Made by a program: the position numbers and the translations under genes. Positions 27,388-35,779 of a DNA stretch of 64,000 nucleotides are shown here, one piece after another. Under the pieces are notes generated by a model. It ran no database searches. It saw only the letters and a list, made by a program, of their open reading frames with translations, and was not told the DNA's origin. The stretch is from Paracoccus sediminilitoris (GTDB lineage Bacteria; Pseudomonadota; Alphaproteobacteria; Rhodobacterales; Rhodobacteraceae): NCBI RefSeq assembly GCF_003259195.1, contig NZ_QJPK01000010.1:62001-126000 (forward strand). The letters run 5' to 3'. Positions within the stretch are counted from its first letter, which is position 1, and the number at the start of each line of letters is the position of its first letter.

Positions 27388-28299
27388 ATGGACTGGGACG
27401 ACCTGCGGATATTTCTGGCCGTGGCGCGGACGGAAAGCCTGTCCTCGGCAGGGCGGCGGCTGGCCATGGATGCATCGACCGTCGGGCGCCGCATCGCGCG
27501 GCTGGAGGCGGCGGTGGGCGCGGCGCTGTTCGTGAAAACGCCGCAGGGTTACGCCCTGACCGCCGAAGGCGCGCGCCTGATCGCCCCCGCCGAGGCCGCC
27601 GAACAGGCCGCCGCCGCCGCGGTCGAGGGCGTGCGCCGCGACGCGGGTCTGACGGGACAACTGCGCATCGGGGCGCCCGACGGTTGCGCCAATTACCTGC
27701 TGCCGCAGGTGGCGCGCGATCTGTGCGACGCCCATCCGGGGCTGGAGATCCAGATCGTCGCGCTGCCGCGCGTGGTGAACCTGACCAAGCGAGAGGCCGA
27801 CATGGCCATTGCCGTTTCGCCCCCCGATACCGGCCGCCTGGTCGTGCAGCGGCTGACCGACTATCATCTGCATCTGGCGGCGCATCGCGATTATCTGGAC
27901 TACCACCCGCCGGTCCAAACGCTGCAGGATCTGCGCGGGCATCGGATCATCAGCTATATCCCCGACATGATCTTTGATCGCGAACTGGACTACCTGTCCG
28001 CGACGGGGCTGGAAACGGCGCAGATCAGCTCGAACTCGGTCGCGGTGCAGATGCAGGCGGTCCGGGCGGGGGCGGGGCTGGGGATCGTGCATGATTTCGC
28101 CATCCCCTTCGCGCCGGGCGTTACGCGCGTGCTGACGGAAGACATCAGCCTGCGCCGCAGCTTCTGGCTGATCCGGCATGCCGATGACCGCGCGTCGCGT
28201 CGCCTGACCCTTCTGGCCGAGGCGTTGGCCGCAGGCATCCGCGCCGAGGTCGCGCGGCTGGAAGGGCAGTTGACCGCCGGCGGCGATGGTCCCACTTGA
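27388..28299 (+). CDS. LysR-family transcriptional regulator
   Basis: 303 residues. The N-terminal winged helix (1-60) reads MDWDDLRIFLAVARTESLSS with ASTVGRRIARLEAAVGAALF, a normal LysR helix-turn-helix. The C-terminal part is a two-lobe inducer domain starting near LTGQLRIGAPDG. ATG 27388 is chosen because the long upstream extension in the same frame is antisense to mmsA and the ligase gene. Divergence from mmsA suggests it controls valine or branched-chain catabolism; the inducer is unknown. Confidence 0.88.
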   Translation: MDWDDLRIFLAVARTESLSSAGRRLAMDASTVGRRIARLEAAVGAALFVKTPQGYALTAEGARLIAPAEAAEQAAAAAVEGVRRDAGLTGQLRIGAPDGCANYLLPQVARDLCDAHPGLEIQIVALPRVVNLTKREADMAIAVSPPDTGRLVVQRLTDYHLHLAAHRDYLDYHPPVQTLQDLRGHRIISYIPDMIFDRELDYLSATGLETAQISSNSVAVQMQAVRAGAGLGIVHDFAIPFAPGVTRVLTEDISLRRSFWLIRHADDRASRRLTLLAEALAAGIRAEVARLEGQLTAGGDGPT

Positions 28300-28325
28300 C
28301 GCGGGGCGATTGTGCGATTTTGATA
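28296..28325 (+). promoter_or_regulatory. Candidate promoter of the CBS-domain gene
   Basis: TTGACG at 28296-28301 and TTTGAT at 28319-28324 (17-base spacer) or TTGATA at 28320-28325 (18 bases). It begins at the very end of the LysR gene, 31 bases before the CBS-domain start codon. Confidence 0.45.
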
Positions 28326-28355
28326 AGGATAACCAAGCCGAAAAGGGGGCGTCTG

Positions 28356-28817
28356 ATGCTGGTCAAGCAACTGCTGTCGATGAAATCGGATACGGACAAG
28401 CCGTGGATCGAAGCCGGATTGATCGTGACGATCAAGCCAGATGCCACCCTGGCCGAGGCTGCCACCCTGCTGGCCGAACAGCGGATCGGGGCAGTGGTCG
28501 TGTCATCGAACGGGCGCACGCCCGAAGGCATCTTGTCGGAACGCGACATCGTGCGGCAACTGGGCAAGCATGGCCCGTCGGTGCTGTCCACCCCCATCAG
28601 CGGCGTGATGACCAAGGCCGTCCAGACCTGCAAGCCGGGCGACGAGGGCATGGCCGTCCTGCAAAGGATGAGCGAGGGCCGCTTCCGTCACATGCCCGTC
28701 GTCGATCCCAACGGCGACATGCTGGGCGTGGTGTCCATCGGGGATGCCGTCAGCGGCCGCCTGAAGGAACTGGCGGCCGAAAAGGACGCGCTGACTGGGA
28801 TGATCATGGGCAGCTGA
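28356..28817 (+). CDS. Tandem CBS-domain protein
   Basis: 153 residues made up of two CBS domains, roughly 15-75 and 80-145 (VTIKPDATLAEAATLLAEQ then RHMPVVDPNGDMLGVVSIGD). Such stand-alone CBS pairs bind adenine nucleotides and act as energy or ligand sensors for partner proteins. The start ATG 28356 sits behind GGGGG; the frame extends a little upstream but only into the promoter. No partner is identifiable: the flanking genes are a LysR regulator and coaD. Confidence 0.85.
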   Translation: MLVKQLLSMKSDTDKPWIEAGLIVTIKPDATLAEAATLLAEQRIGAVVVSSNGRTPEGILSERDIVRQLGKHGPSVLSTPISGVMTKAVQTCKPGDEGMAVLQRMSEGRFRHMPVVDPNGDMLGVVSIGDAVSGRLKELAAEKDALTGMIMGS

Positions 28818-28905
28818 CGCAACGCCCCCGGCATCACGAACTTGCAATCCGGGGGCAAATGCGGTTTGCCTGAAGGCCGATACCTTGAAACAGGACGTCA
28901 GCCTC

Positions 28906-29403
28906 ATGCGCATCGGCCTCTACCCCGGCACTTTCGATCCGATCACACTGGGTCACATCGACATCATGCAACGTGCCATGGTGATGGTCGACCGGCTTGT
29001 GATCGGCGTCGCCATCAACCGTGACAAGGGACCGCTGTTCAACCTGGAAGAACGGGTCGCGATGGTGCAGGCGGAATGCGATGCCATCGCCGCCAAGACG
29101 GGTGGCGAAATCATCGTGCATCCGTTCGAGAACCTGCTGATCGATTGCGCCCGCGATGTCGGCGCGACCATGATCGTGCGCGGCCTGCGCGCGGTGGCCG
29201 ATTTCGAATACGAATTCCAGATGGTCGGCATGAACCGCGCCTTGGACCACGAAATCGAGACCGTCTTCCTGATGGCCGACGCGCGCCGCCAAGCGATCGC
29301 CTCGAAGCTGGTCAAGGAGATCGCCCGGCTTGGCGGCGACGTGTCGAAATTCGTCACGCCGCCGGTCTGTCAGGCGCTGATGGCGCGCTTTGACCAGCGC
29401 TAG
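28906..29403 (+). CDS. coaD: Phosphopantetheine adenylyltransferase
   Basis: 165-residue nucleotidyltransferase for the penultimate step of coenzyme A synthesis. The N-terminus MRIGLYPGTFDPITLGHIDI contains the T/HxGH ATP site; VRGLRAVADFEYEFQM and the K-E-I-A-R-L-G-G-D motif near the end are typical. A TTG upstream at 28885 is in frame, but ATG 28906 matches the family start. The stop shares CTAG with the convergent FAH-family gene. Confidence 0.96.
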   Translation: MRIGLYPGTFDPITLGHIDIMQRAMVMVDRLVIGVAINRDKGPLFNLEERVAMVQAECDAIAAKTGGEIIVHPFENLLIDCARDVGATMIVRGLRAVADFEYEFQMVGMNRALDHEIETVFLMADARRQAIASKLVKEIARLGGDVSKFVTPPVCQALMARFDQR

Positions 29404-30242
29404 CCGCGAACCCGCTGGCGCTGTTCACCCAGACCGTCGATCCCCAGACGCATGACCTGCCCGTCGCGCAGATAGACGGGCGGCTTTTGCCCCATGCCGA
29501 CGCCCGGCGGCGTGCCCGTCGTGATGATGTCGCCCGGATGCAGCGTCGCCAGACGCGAGCAATAGGCAACCAGTTCGGCCACGCCGAAAACCATGGTGCG
29601 GGTATTGCCGTCCTGCTGCATGACGCCGTCGATCTCCAGCCACAGGCGCAGGGCCTGCGGGTCGGAAATCTCGTCGCGGGTGACCATCCAGGGGCCGATG
29701 GGGCCAAAGCCGTCATAGCCCTTGCCCTTGTCCCAGGTCGGGCCGTGATTGATCTGCCAATCGCGCTCGCTGATGTCGTTGACCACGCAATAGCCCGCGA
29801 CATGGTCCAGCGCGTCTTCGGGTCGGATGTCGCGGCCCGCATCGCCGATGACGACGCCCAGCTCGACCTCCCAATCGGTGTGCTGCGATCCTTTGGGCAG
29901 ATGCAGGTCGTCATCGGGGCCGGCGATGCAGCTGTTCCACTTGGTGAAGACGATGGGCTCCGAGGGCACGTCCATCCCGGATTCGGCCGCGTGATCGGCA
30001 TAGTTCAGCCCGATGGCGATGAACTTGCCCACACCCGCCACACAGGCGCCCAAACGCAGGTCCTGCCCATCGACCAGCGGCAGGCTGGCCGGGTCCAGAT
30101 CGCGCAGATGCTGCAGCGATGCCGCCGTCAGGACGGACCCCGAAATGTCGTCGACATGGCCCGACAGGTCGCGGACCCTTCCCGCATCATCCAGCATTCC
30201 CGGCTTTTCGGCCCCGCTTGGCCCATAACGCAGCAGCTTCAT
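29400..30242 (-). CDS. Fumarylacetoacetate hydrolase (FAH) family protein
   Basis: 280 residues with the FAH C-terminal domain: AIGLNYADHAAES, EPIVFTKWNSC, the metal-binding acids in WEVELGVVIG and DVAGYCVVNDISERDWQ-like segments, and GDIITTGTPPGVGMG. Members hydrolyse or decarboxylate beta-diketo or ring-cleavage products such as acylpyruvates. The exact substrate cannot be inferred; no aromatic degradation genes lie next to it. It has a GGGGGACGAT ribosome site. Confidence 0.87.
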   Translation of the reverse strand: MKLLRYGPSGAEKPGMLDDAGRVRDLSGHVDDISGSVLTAASLQHLRDLDPASLPLVDGQDLRLGACVAGVGKFIAIGLNYADHAAESGMDVPSEPIVFTKWNSCIAGPDDDLHLPKGSQHTDWEVELGVVIGDAGRDIRPEDALDHVAGYCVVNDISERDWQINHGPTWDKGKGYDGFGPIGPWMVTRDEISDPQALRLWLEIDGVMQQDGNTRTMVFGVAELVAYCSRLATLHPGDIITTGTPPGVGMGQKPPVYLRDGQVMRLGIDGLGEQRQRVRG

Positions 30243-30314
30243 GTGATCGTCCCCCCATTGGTCAGCTTGTGACGGGACTGTGGCACCCCGGGGCGCAATG
30301 TGGAATAGCCCATG

Positions 30315-30337
30315 AAAAAGACCCGCCGAAGCGGGCC
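30315..30337 (-). terminator. Rho-independent terminator after the bactofilin gene
   Basis: On the minus strand CCCGC (plus 31-35 end of 30331-30335) pairs with GCGGG (30322-30326) around a TTCG tetraloop, followed by a U-run corresponding to the A-tract at 30315-30319. It ends the M23-bactofilin transcript. Confidence 0.8.
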
Positions 30338-30358
30338 TTGATGGTCATGTCGGGGCAA

Positions 30359-30859
30359 TCACTCTGCCGGCGGGGCCAGCTTCTTTGTGCCGCCATTGGC
30401 CAGCGGGTCTTCCTGGCGCTGGACCGACCCTTCGAAATGGGCGCCCGATTCGATGGCGATGGTCTTGTGGATGATGTCGCCCTCAACGCGGGCCGAGGCG
30501 GTCAGACGTACCTTCAGGCCGCGGACGCGCCCGATGACGCGGCCATGCACGATGACGTCGTCGCCCACAATCTCGCCCTTGATGGTGGCCGATTCACCGA
30601 CCGTCAGCTGATGGGCGCGAATGTCACCTTCGACCGTGCCCTCGATCTGGATATCGCCCTGGGTCTTGATGTTGCCGACCACCGTCAGGTCCGAGGACAG
30701 GACTGAAGGCGTCGTGCGGGCGCGCGGTGCGCTTGCCGGGGCGGCAGTGGCCTCGGGGGTGCGCTCGGGCGTGGCGGGGGCGGCTGCCTCGGGGGCAGGC
30801 TGCGGGCCCGAGGACTGCTGGGGGCGGGTATTTTCGGTTACGCGGGTCTTAGAAAACAT
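30359..30859 (-). CDS. Bactofilin (polymer-forming cytoskeletal protein)
   Basis: 166 residues. A proline/alanine-rich disordered N-tail (1-50) is followed by the bactofilin beta-helix (about 55-145), seen as repeated turns such as DLTVVGNIKTQGDIQIEGTV and GDDVIVHGRVIGRVRG, and a short tail. Bactofilins self-assemble without nucleotide into filaments that localise peptidoglycan enzymes. It overlaps the 3' end of the M23 peptidase gene by 11 bases, so the pair is co-expressed and probably acts together in local cell-wall remodelling. Confidence 0.92.
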   Translation of the reverse strand: MFSKTRVTENTRPQQSSGPQPAPEAAAPATPERTPEATAAPASAPRARTTPSVLSSDLTVVGNIKTQGDIQIEGTVEGDIRAHQLTVGESATIKGEIVGDDVIVHGRVIGRVRGLKVRLTASARVEGDIIHKTIAIESGAHFEGSVQRQEDPLANGGTKKLAPPAE

Positions 30860-32144
30860 TGTCTGCTGCCTTGATGAAGCTCATCGGGTCCACGGCACGA
30901 CCTTTCATGCGCACTTCGTAATGAAGATGCGGGCCGGTCGAACGTCCAGTGTTTCCCATATCACCGATGAGGTCGCCTTGCGACACCTTATCACCCACCT
31001 TGACGCGGATACGGCTCAGGTGGCCATAGCGGGTCTCGGTGCCCAACTCGTGCTGGATCTTGATCAGGTTGCCGTAACCGCTGGCACGACCGGCCTGGAT
31101 CACGACGCCGTCGCCGGTGGCATAGATGGGGGTGCCCACGGGGCCCGCCATGTCGATGCCTTCATGCATCCGGCCCCACCGGCGCCCGAAGCCCGAAGTA
31201 TAGCGGAAACTGTCGCGCACGGGCATGGCCAAGGGCAGCTTTTCAATCGCGATGCGATAGGTGTTCATCTGGTCCAGCGTGACGATGATCTGCCGGGCCT
31301 TGGTTTCCCCTTGGCTCAGCGCCGCGTTGCCGCGGGTCGAATAGGACATCGGCGTCAGCGGGCCGCCCTGACCGGAATAACCGCGGCGAATTGTGCTCAG
31401 AACGTCGTCGGGGTTCATGCCCACCGACCGGAAGACATCGTCCAGCGGCTTGACCGACACGGAAACGGCGTCCTCCAGCTGGGTCAGGATCTCGTCGTTG
31501 CGGGCCAGGATCTGGTCGCGCTCGACGGCCAGTTCCTGCGCGGTCAGCTGGGCTTCGGCGGCTTCCAGTTCGGCCGAGGCGCGCTGGTCGGCGGCGCTGC
31601 GCAATTCGTTCGACAGGATGTCCAACGCTACCGAGAATTCGCCGCTGCGATCGGGTGCGGCCTGATCGTTCGCTTCGGCGGTGACGATGGCCTTGGCCTC
31701 GTCGCGTTCGCTGATCGCGTCGCGCAGCGTGGTCTGGACGGCATCAAGCCCGGTTTCGACCTCGCGGCGCTGCTGTTCGGATGTCAGCAGTTGGCTCTGC
31801 ATCTTCGAGACTTGGTCCAGTGCGACCGTGAAACGGTTCTGCGCGGCCAGCGCCTCGGCGGCGCGGGCGTCGCGTTCGGCGGACAGCTGGTCCAGACGTT
31901 CCTCGAAGGCCGATTGCGCGCGCAGCATCTGGTCGCGCGAATTCCCCGAACTGACCGCATCGATCACCAGGAAGGAACTGGCGACCAACGTCCAGCCGAA
32001 GACCACGGTGATGCCGCTGATGCCGACAAGCTGGGTCACGGGGCGCAGGCGGACGAAACGCGTGGTGTCATCTGACCGCAGGAACAGACGCTGCTCGGGC
32101 AGCCATTTTTCCAGCGACGCGTTCAGTCGATCCATAACTGCCAT
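30849..32144 (-). CDS. M23-family peptidoglycan endopeptidase with membrane anchor
   Basis: 431 residues from ATG 32144 (GAGGGA ribosome site). One membrane helix near 35-55 (LVGISGITVVFGWTLVASSF) is followed by a long coiled coil (about 60-210) and a C-terminal LytM/M23 domain. Zinc ligands are present: HEGID, the distal HLH in TGPHLHYEV and YGHLS. It cuts peptide crosslinks in peptidoglycan. Coupling to a bactofilin gene matches known bactofilin/M23 pairs that shape the cell. A hairpin lies in its leader. Confidence 0.92.
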   Translation of the reverse strand: MAVMDRLNASLEKWLPEQRLFLRSDDTTRFVRLRPVTQLVGISGITVVFGWTLVASSFLVIDAVSSGNSRDQMLRAQSAFEERLDQLSAERDARAAEALAAQNRFTVALDQVSKMQSQLLTSEQQRREVETGLDAVQTTLRDAISERDEAKAIVTAEANDQAAPDRSGEFSVALDILSNELRSAADQRASAELEAAEAQLTAQELAVERDQILARNDEILTQLEDAVSVSVKPLDDVFRSVGMNPDDVLSTIRRGYSGQGGPLTPMSYSTRGNAALSQGETKARQIIVTLDQMNTYRIAIEKLPLAMPVRDSFRYTSGFGRRWGRMHEGIDMAGPVGTPIYATGDGVVIQAGRASGYGNLIKIQHELGTETRYGHLSRIRVKVGDKVSQGDLIGDMGNTGRSTGPHLHYEVRMKGRAVDPMSFIKAADNVF

Positions 32145-32247
32145 TCTGACACTGTCCCTCGAATGCGCGCCTTTGATGAAGCATCTGACGCGTCGGTTCC
32201 GTTCAGCGTCGGGTAAATAGCACCTGTGCCTTCTTGGCAACAGGGTC

Positions 32248-32274
32248 CCGCCAATGGGTTCCCAAAATTGGCGG
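32248..32274 (-). other. Hairpin in the M23 leader
   Basis: CCGCCAAT (32248-32255) and ATTGGCGG (32267-32274) form a perfect 8-bp stem with an 11-base loop, about 105-130 bases upstream of the peptidase start. No U-run follows it on the minus strand. Confidence 0.3.
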
Positions 32275-32329
32275 ATCTCTGCTGCCGTCGGCAGGAACTC
32301 GCCTAATGGTTGCGGAGACCGTTGATTCC

Positions 32330-33727
32330 TCAGGCTATTTCATACGGCAGCGGTCCGTCCCGATCGGCCGGGATTCGCAGGGCGCGGTCCATCGGTGGCA
32401 CCGAACGCTGATGACAATCGCGGCGGGGACAGATGCGGCACGAAATGCCGATCGGATCGAAAACCCGCGGCTTGGTCAGGTCCAGCCCGTCGGCATAGAC
32501 CATCCCCTCGGCCTGGGTGACCTCGCATCCCAGACCGATAGCAAAACGGCGCACCGGCGCGTTGAAGGCGCCGGCATGTTTCGACACGTCGCGTGACAAC
32601 AGCAGATAGCGGACCCCGTCCGGCGTCTCGGCCAGTTGCCGCAGAAAGCGGCCCGGCTGTTCGAATGCCTGATGCACGTTCCACAAGGGGCAGGCCCCGC
32701 CGAAACGGGCAAATTGCAGCCGGGTCGCCGAATGGCGCTTGGTGATGGTGCCTGCCTGATCGACGCGGACAAAGAAGAAGGGCACCCCCTTGGCGCCGGG
32801 ACGCTGCAGCGTTGACAGCCGATGCGCCACCTGCTCCAGCGACGCGCCGAACAGGTGGGACAGGCGTTCCAGGTCGTGACGCTCGGCCTTGGCGGCGGCC
32901 ATGAAGGCGCGATAGGGCATCAGCGCGGCCCCGGCGAAATAATTCGCCATGCCGACCCGCGCGATTTCGCGCGCCGTATCGCTGCGGAAACGGGCCAGGT
33001 CCAGCGTCGCCTCCAGAAGGTCGTTCTGGCGTTCCAAGGCCACCAGGTGCAGCAGCTGGAACAAGCGCGTGGCAGGTTCGGATGCGGCATTCACCAGGAT
33101 CTGGTCGCCCTGCCTGCGAAAGACGGAATTGGCAGGCATTTCGGCCAGTTGGACGCGGATGTTACGCTTGGCCAAGGCTGTGACCGCCAGCTGCCACGGG
33201 TCCTGTCGCACGCCATCGGGACAGGCGAAATGTTCGGCGGCGCGGTCCACGGCATCGATATAGTTGTCGCAGTAATGGAAGAAGTCGCGGACCTCCTCCC
33301 ACGGCGTGGACAGGCTGTTGCGTCCGTCGGCCCCGATCGCCTGATCCATCGCCGCCAGCCGTTCCTGTCCCTGCCGATGCGCGCGATAAAGGTCCAGAAA
33401 GGCCCGCGCAAGCACCGGCGCATTCGTCGCCGCCAGCCGCAGATCGGCTAGGGGGGGCGTGGCGTCGAACAGGGGGTCGGCCAGCGCCTCCTGCATGTCG
33501 ATGACCATGCGTTCGGCGTCGCCCGCCGCCAGCGTGGTCAGATCAACGCCGAATTCCTGCGCCAGCCGCAGCAGCGCACCGGCCGAGATGGGCCTGTGAT
33601 TGTTCTCCATCTGGGACAGATAGGGCAGGGACACGCCAAGCGTCTCTGCAAAGCGCTTCTGGGTCAGGCCGGCACGGGCGCGCGTTTCGCGCAGCGCACT
33701 GCCGGCATAGATCTTTTGCGTGGCCAT
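32330..33727 (-). CDS. ScfR/RamB-type short-chain fatty acyl-CoA transcriptional regulator
   Basis: 465 residues. An XRE helix-turn-helix occupies about 10-65 (LRETRARAGLTQKRFAETLG); a helical middle region resembles the DUF955-like part of RamB-type proteins but has no HExxH, so it is not a peptidase; the C-terminal part is the acyl-CoA-sensing DUF2083-like domain with CRICPRRDCHQR. Known relatives sense propionyl-CoA or similar and bind TTTGCAAA. Its own promoter carries one exact and one near-exact copy, suggesting autoregulation. Confidence 0.85.
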   Translation of the reverse strand: MATQKIYAGSALRETRARAGLTQKRFAETLGVSLPYLSQMENNHRPISAGALLRLAQEFGVDLTTLAAGDAERMVIDMQEALADPLFDATPPLADLRLAATNAPVLARAFLDLYRAHRQGQERLAAMDQAIGADGRNSLSTPWEEVRDFFHYCDNYIDAVDRAAEHFACPDGVRQDPWQLAVTALAKRNIRVQLAEMPANSVFRRQGDQILVNAASEPATRLFQLLHLVALERQNDLLEATLDLARFRSDTAREIARVGMANYFAGAALMPYRAFMAAAKAERHDLERLSHLFGASLEQVAHRLSTLQRPGAKGVPFFFVRVDQAGTITKRHSATRLQFARFGGACPLWNVHQAFEQPGRFLRQLAETPDGVRYLLLSRDVSKHAGAFNAPVRRFAIGLGCEVTQAEGMVYADGLDLTKPRVFDPIGISCRICPRRDCHQRSVPPMDRALRIPADRDGPLPYEIA

Positions 33728-33740
33728 GCTGTCCCCACCG

Positions 33741-33781
33741 TTGCAAAGCCAGTGTTAGCCTTTGCAAAGGCGGCGCGGCAA
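33741..33781 (-). promoter_or_regulatory. ScfR promoter with TTTGCAAA operators
   Basis: On the minus strand TTGCCG (33776-33781) and TAACAC (33752-33757) form a promoter with an 18-base spacer. TTTGCAAA at 33761-33768 lies inside the spacer and TTGCAAA at 33741-33747 just past the -10; the centres are about 20 bases apart, two helical turns. This is the layout expected for autorepression. Confidence 0.6.
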
Positions 33782-33798
33782 GTCCTCCGTGGCGGGGG

Positions 33799-34995
33799 TC
33801 AGGCGGGCTGCATGATGCGGCGTTCGCGGTGAAAGACCCAGGCAATGGCCATAAGCGATCCGAAGGCCGAACAGCACATGATCGTCAGCAAGGGCGTCGC
33901 TCCGCTGCCCGGTTGCAGCAGCGCCCCGGCCAGCGCCGAGAGCGCCGCGCCCCCCGCCACGGCCAGAGCGCCGCCCAGACCCGACGCGGTTCCGGCCAAT
34001 TCGGGGCGGATGCTCATCATCCCGGCATTGGCATTGGGCAGGACCATGCCGTTGCCAAGGCCCATCGTGGCGATGGCGCCAAAGAAGATCAGCGGACGCA
34101 CATGGCCCGCCAGATCGGCCAGCAGGCCCACGGTCAGCGCCACAAGGCAGGTGATCGCCCCGATCAGGATCATCCGGTTCAGCCCCAGCCGAGGCGAATT
34201 GCGGGCCGAGATGAAGTTGCCGGTGATATAGCCGATGCTGGGCGCGGCGAACCAATATCCCACCTGTGCCGGCGTCAGCCCGAAGACCTGGTCGCCCACG
34301 AATGGCGCCCCGCCCAGATAGGCGAAGAATGCCCCCGAAGACAGCGTCGCCGCAAGGCAGTATCCCCAGAACCGGTGCGATCGGAACAGGATCGGATAAT
34401 TCGCCATCTGTCGGCGCAGCGACATGCCGCCGTCGCGGACCGTTTCGCCCATGTCGCGCCAGGCGATGGCCAGGACGATCAGCGCCAACAGCCCCATGAC
34501 GGCGAAATTGGCCTGCCAGCCGAACAGTTCGTCCAGGACGCCACCGAAGACCGGGGCCATCATCGGCACGACCGCCATGCCCATGGTGACATAGCCCAGC
34601 ATCGAGGCCGCCCGATCCCCGTCATAGAGATCGCGCACCACCGCGCGGGGCACCAGCATGCAGACGGTGATGACCGATTGCAGCAGGCGGAAGATCAGGA
34701 AGGTGGTGATGTCGCCCGCCAGCATGGTACCGATCGTGGCCAGCAGGAACAGCACCAGCGACCACAGCACCACCGGCCTGCGCCCGAAGCGGTCGCTGAT
34801 CGGCCCGCCCAGCAGCTGCAGCACCGCGCTGGCCCCGATATAGGCCGACACCGACAGCTGCATGACCCCGTAATCCACGTCGAAATCCCGTGCCATCCCG
34901 GGCAGGGACGGCAGGAAGACATTCATCGACAATGCCGAGACGCCCGACAGGACGACAAGGGTCAGCAGGTGGGGGGCGGTTCGCGTTCGTGACAT
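33799..34995 (-). CDS. MFS multidrug exporter, Bcr/CflA type
   Basis: 398 residues, about 12 membrane helices. The N-terminus has FLPSLPGMARDF and the motif-A-like GGPISDRFGRRPVVL, followed by the Bcr/CflA-type central loop. This drug:proton antiporter subfamily exports bicyclomycin, chloramphenicol-like compounds or polyamines; the substrate here is unknown. ATG 34995 is chosen for its AGGAAA site and because the upstream 14 residues are not family-like. A second Bcr/CflA-type exporter is encoded at 58270-59490. Confidence 0.88.
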   Translation of the reverse strand: MSRTRTAPHLLTLVVLSGVSALSMNVFLPSLPGMARDFDVDYGVMQLSVSAYIGASAVLQLLGGPISDRFGRRPVVLWSLVLFLLATIGTMLAGDITTFLIFRLLQSVITVCMLVPRAVVRDLYDGDRAASMLGYVTMGMAVVPMMAPVFGGVLDELFGWQANFAVMGLLALIVLAIAWRDMGETVRDGGMSLRRQMANYPILFRSHRFWGYCLAATLSSGAFFAYLGGAPFVGDQVFGLTPAQVGYWFAAPSIGYITGNFISARNSPRLGLNRMILIGAITCLVALTVGLLADLAGHVRPLIFFGAIATMGLGNGMVLPNANAGMMSIRPELAGTASGLGGALAVAGGAALSALAGALLQPGSGATPLLTIMCCSAFGSLMAIAWVFHRERRIMQPA

Positions 34996-35059
34996 CGGCT
35001 TTCCTGGTCGCTCCGGTGCGGGCGCGACAGCTTCCACCGATTATGCAGATCGTGCAAGA

Positions 35060-35707
35060 CTAGTGATTGACGAAAGGTGCGGCATTCCCCCACAGGTCCC
35101 TGACCCGCTGATCGCGCCCGCAGGAATCACGATAGAGCTTGTAGGCCGAGGCCTTGGACCGGGGGCCGAAACGCGTCAGGATCAGGTCGCCCTGCTTGTA
35201 GTAATCCTGGTGATAGGCATCGGCGTCATAAAAGGGCCCGGCGTCCAGGATTGGGGTCACGATCTTCTGGCCCAGATCGGCGGCCGCCTGCGCCTTGGCG
35301 CGTTCGGCCGAACGGCGTTCGGCGGCATTGCGCACGAAGATGGCGGTGCGATAGCTGTCGCCCCGGTCGCAGAACTGTCCGCCGGGATCGGTGGGGTTCA
35401 CCGATCGGAAGAACGCATACATCAGCTGGTCATAGCTGACCTTGGCGGGGTCATAGATAATGCGGGCGGCTTCGTAATGGCCGGTGCCGCCGTCGGTCAC
35501 CTGTTCATAGCTGGGATTGGCCACGGTGCCGCCGGTAAAGCCGGAATAGACCTCGGCGACGCCGGCCATCTTTTCGAAATCGGCCTCGACGCACCAGAAG
35601 CAGCCCCCCGCCACGATGGCGGTGTCCTGCGCCTGGCTGAGCGCGGGGCCGGCGGCGAAACCAAGGGCTGCCGACGCCGCCAGCGCAAGGCGAAAGGAAT
35701 GGGTCAT
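35060..35707 (-). CDS. msrA: Peptide-methionine (S)-S-oxide reductase MsrA, exported form
   Basis: 215 residues. MsrA core with catalytic Cys36 in [28 protein letters not shown] and [16 protein letters not shown]. Unlike the cytoplasmic enzyme it starts with a signal peptide (about 1-26, cut after ALSQA or nearby), so it probably repairs oxidised methionine in the periplasm. The start ATG 35707 follows AGGAGG; an upstream ATG at 35731 is less likely. The downstream exporter gene is on the same strand after 64 bases. Confidence 0.92.
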   Translation of the reverse strand: MTHSFRLALAASAALGFAAGPALSQAQDTAIVAGGCFWCVEADFEKMAGVAEVYSGFTGGTVANPSYEQVTDGGTGHYEAARIIYDPAKVSYDQLMYAFFRSVNPTDPGGQFCDRGDSYRTAIFVRNAAERRSAERAKAQAAADLGQKIVTPILDAGPFYDADAYHQDYYKQGDLILTRFGPRSKASAYKLYRDSCGRDQRVRDLWGNAAPFVNH

Positions 35708-35779
35708 GGGACCTCCTGTGGTTCCCGCCATCGTGCGGGTAGGGGGCTAACCGATCAAGTCAAGCGCGCGTGATGGCGG

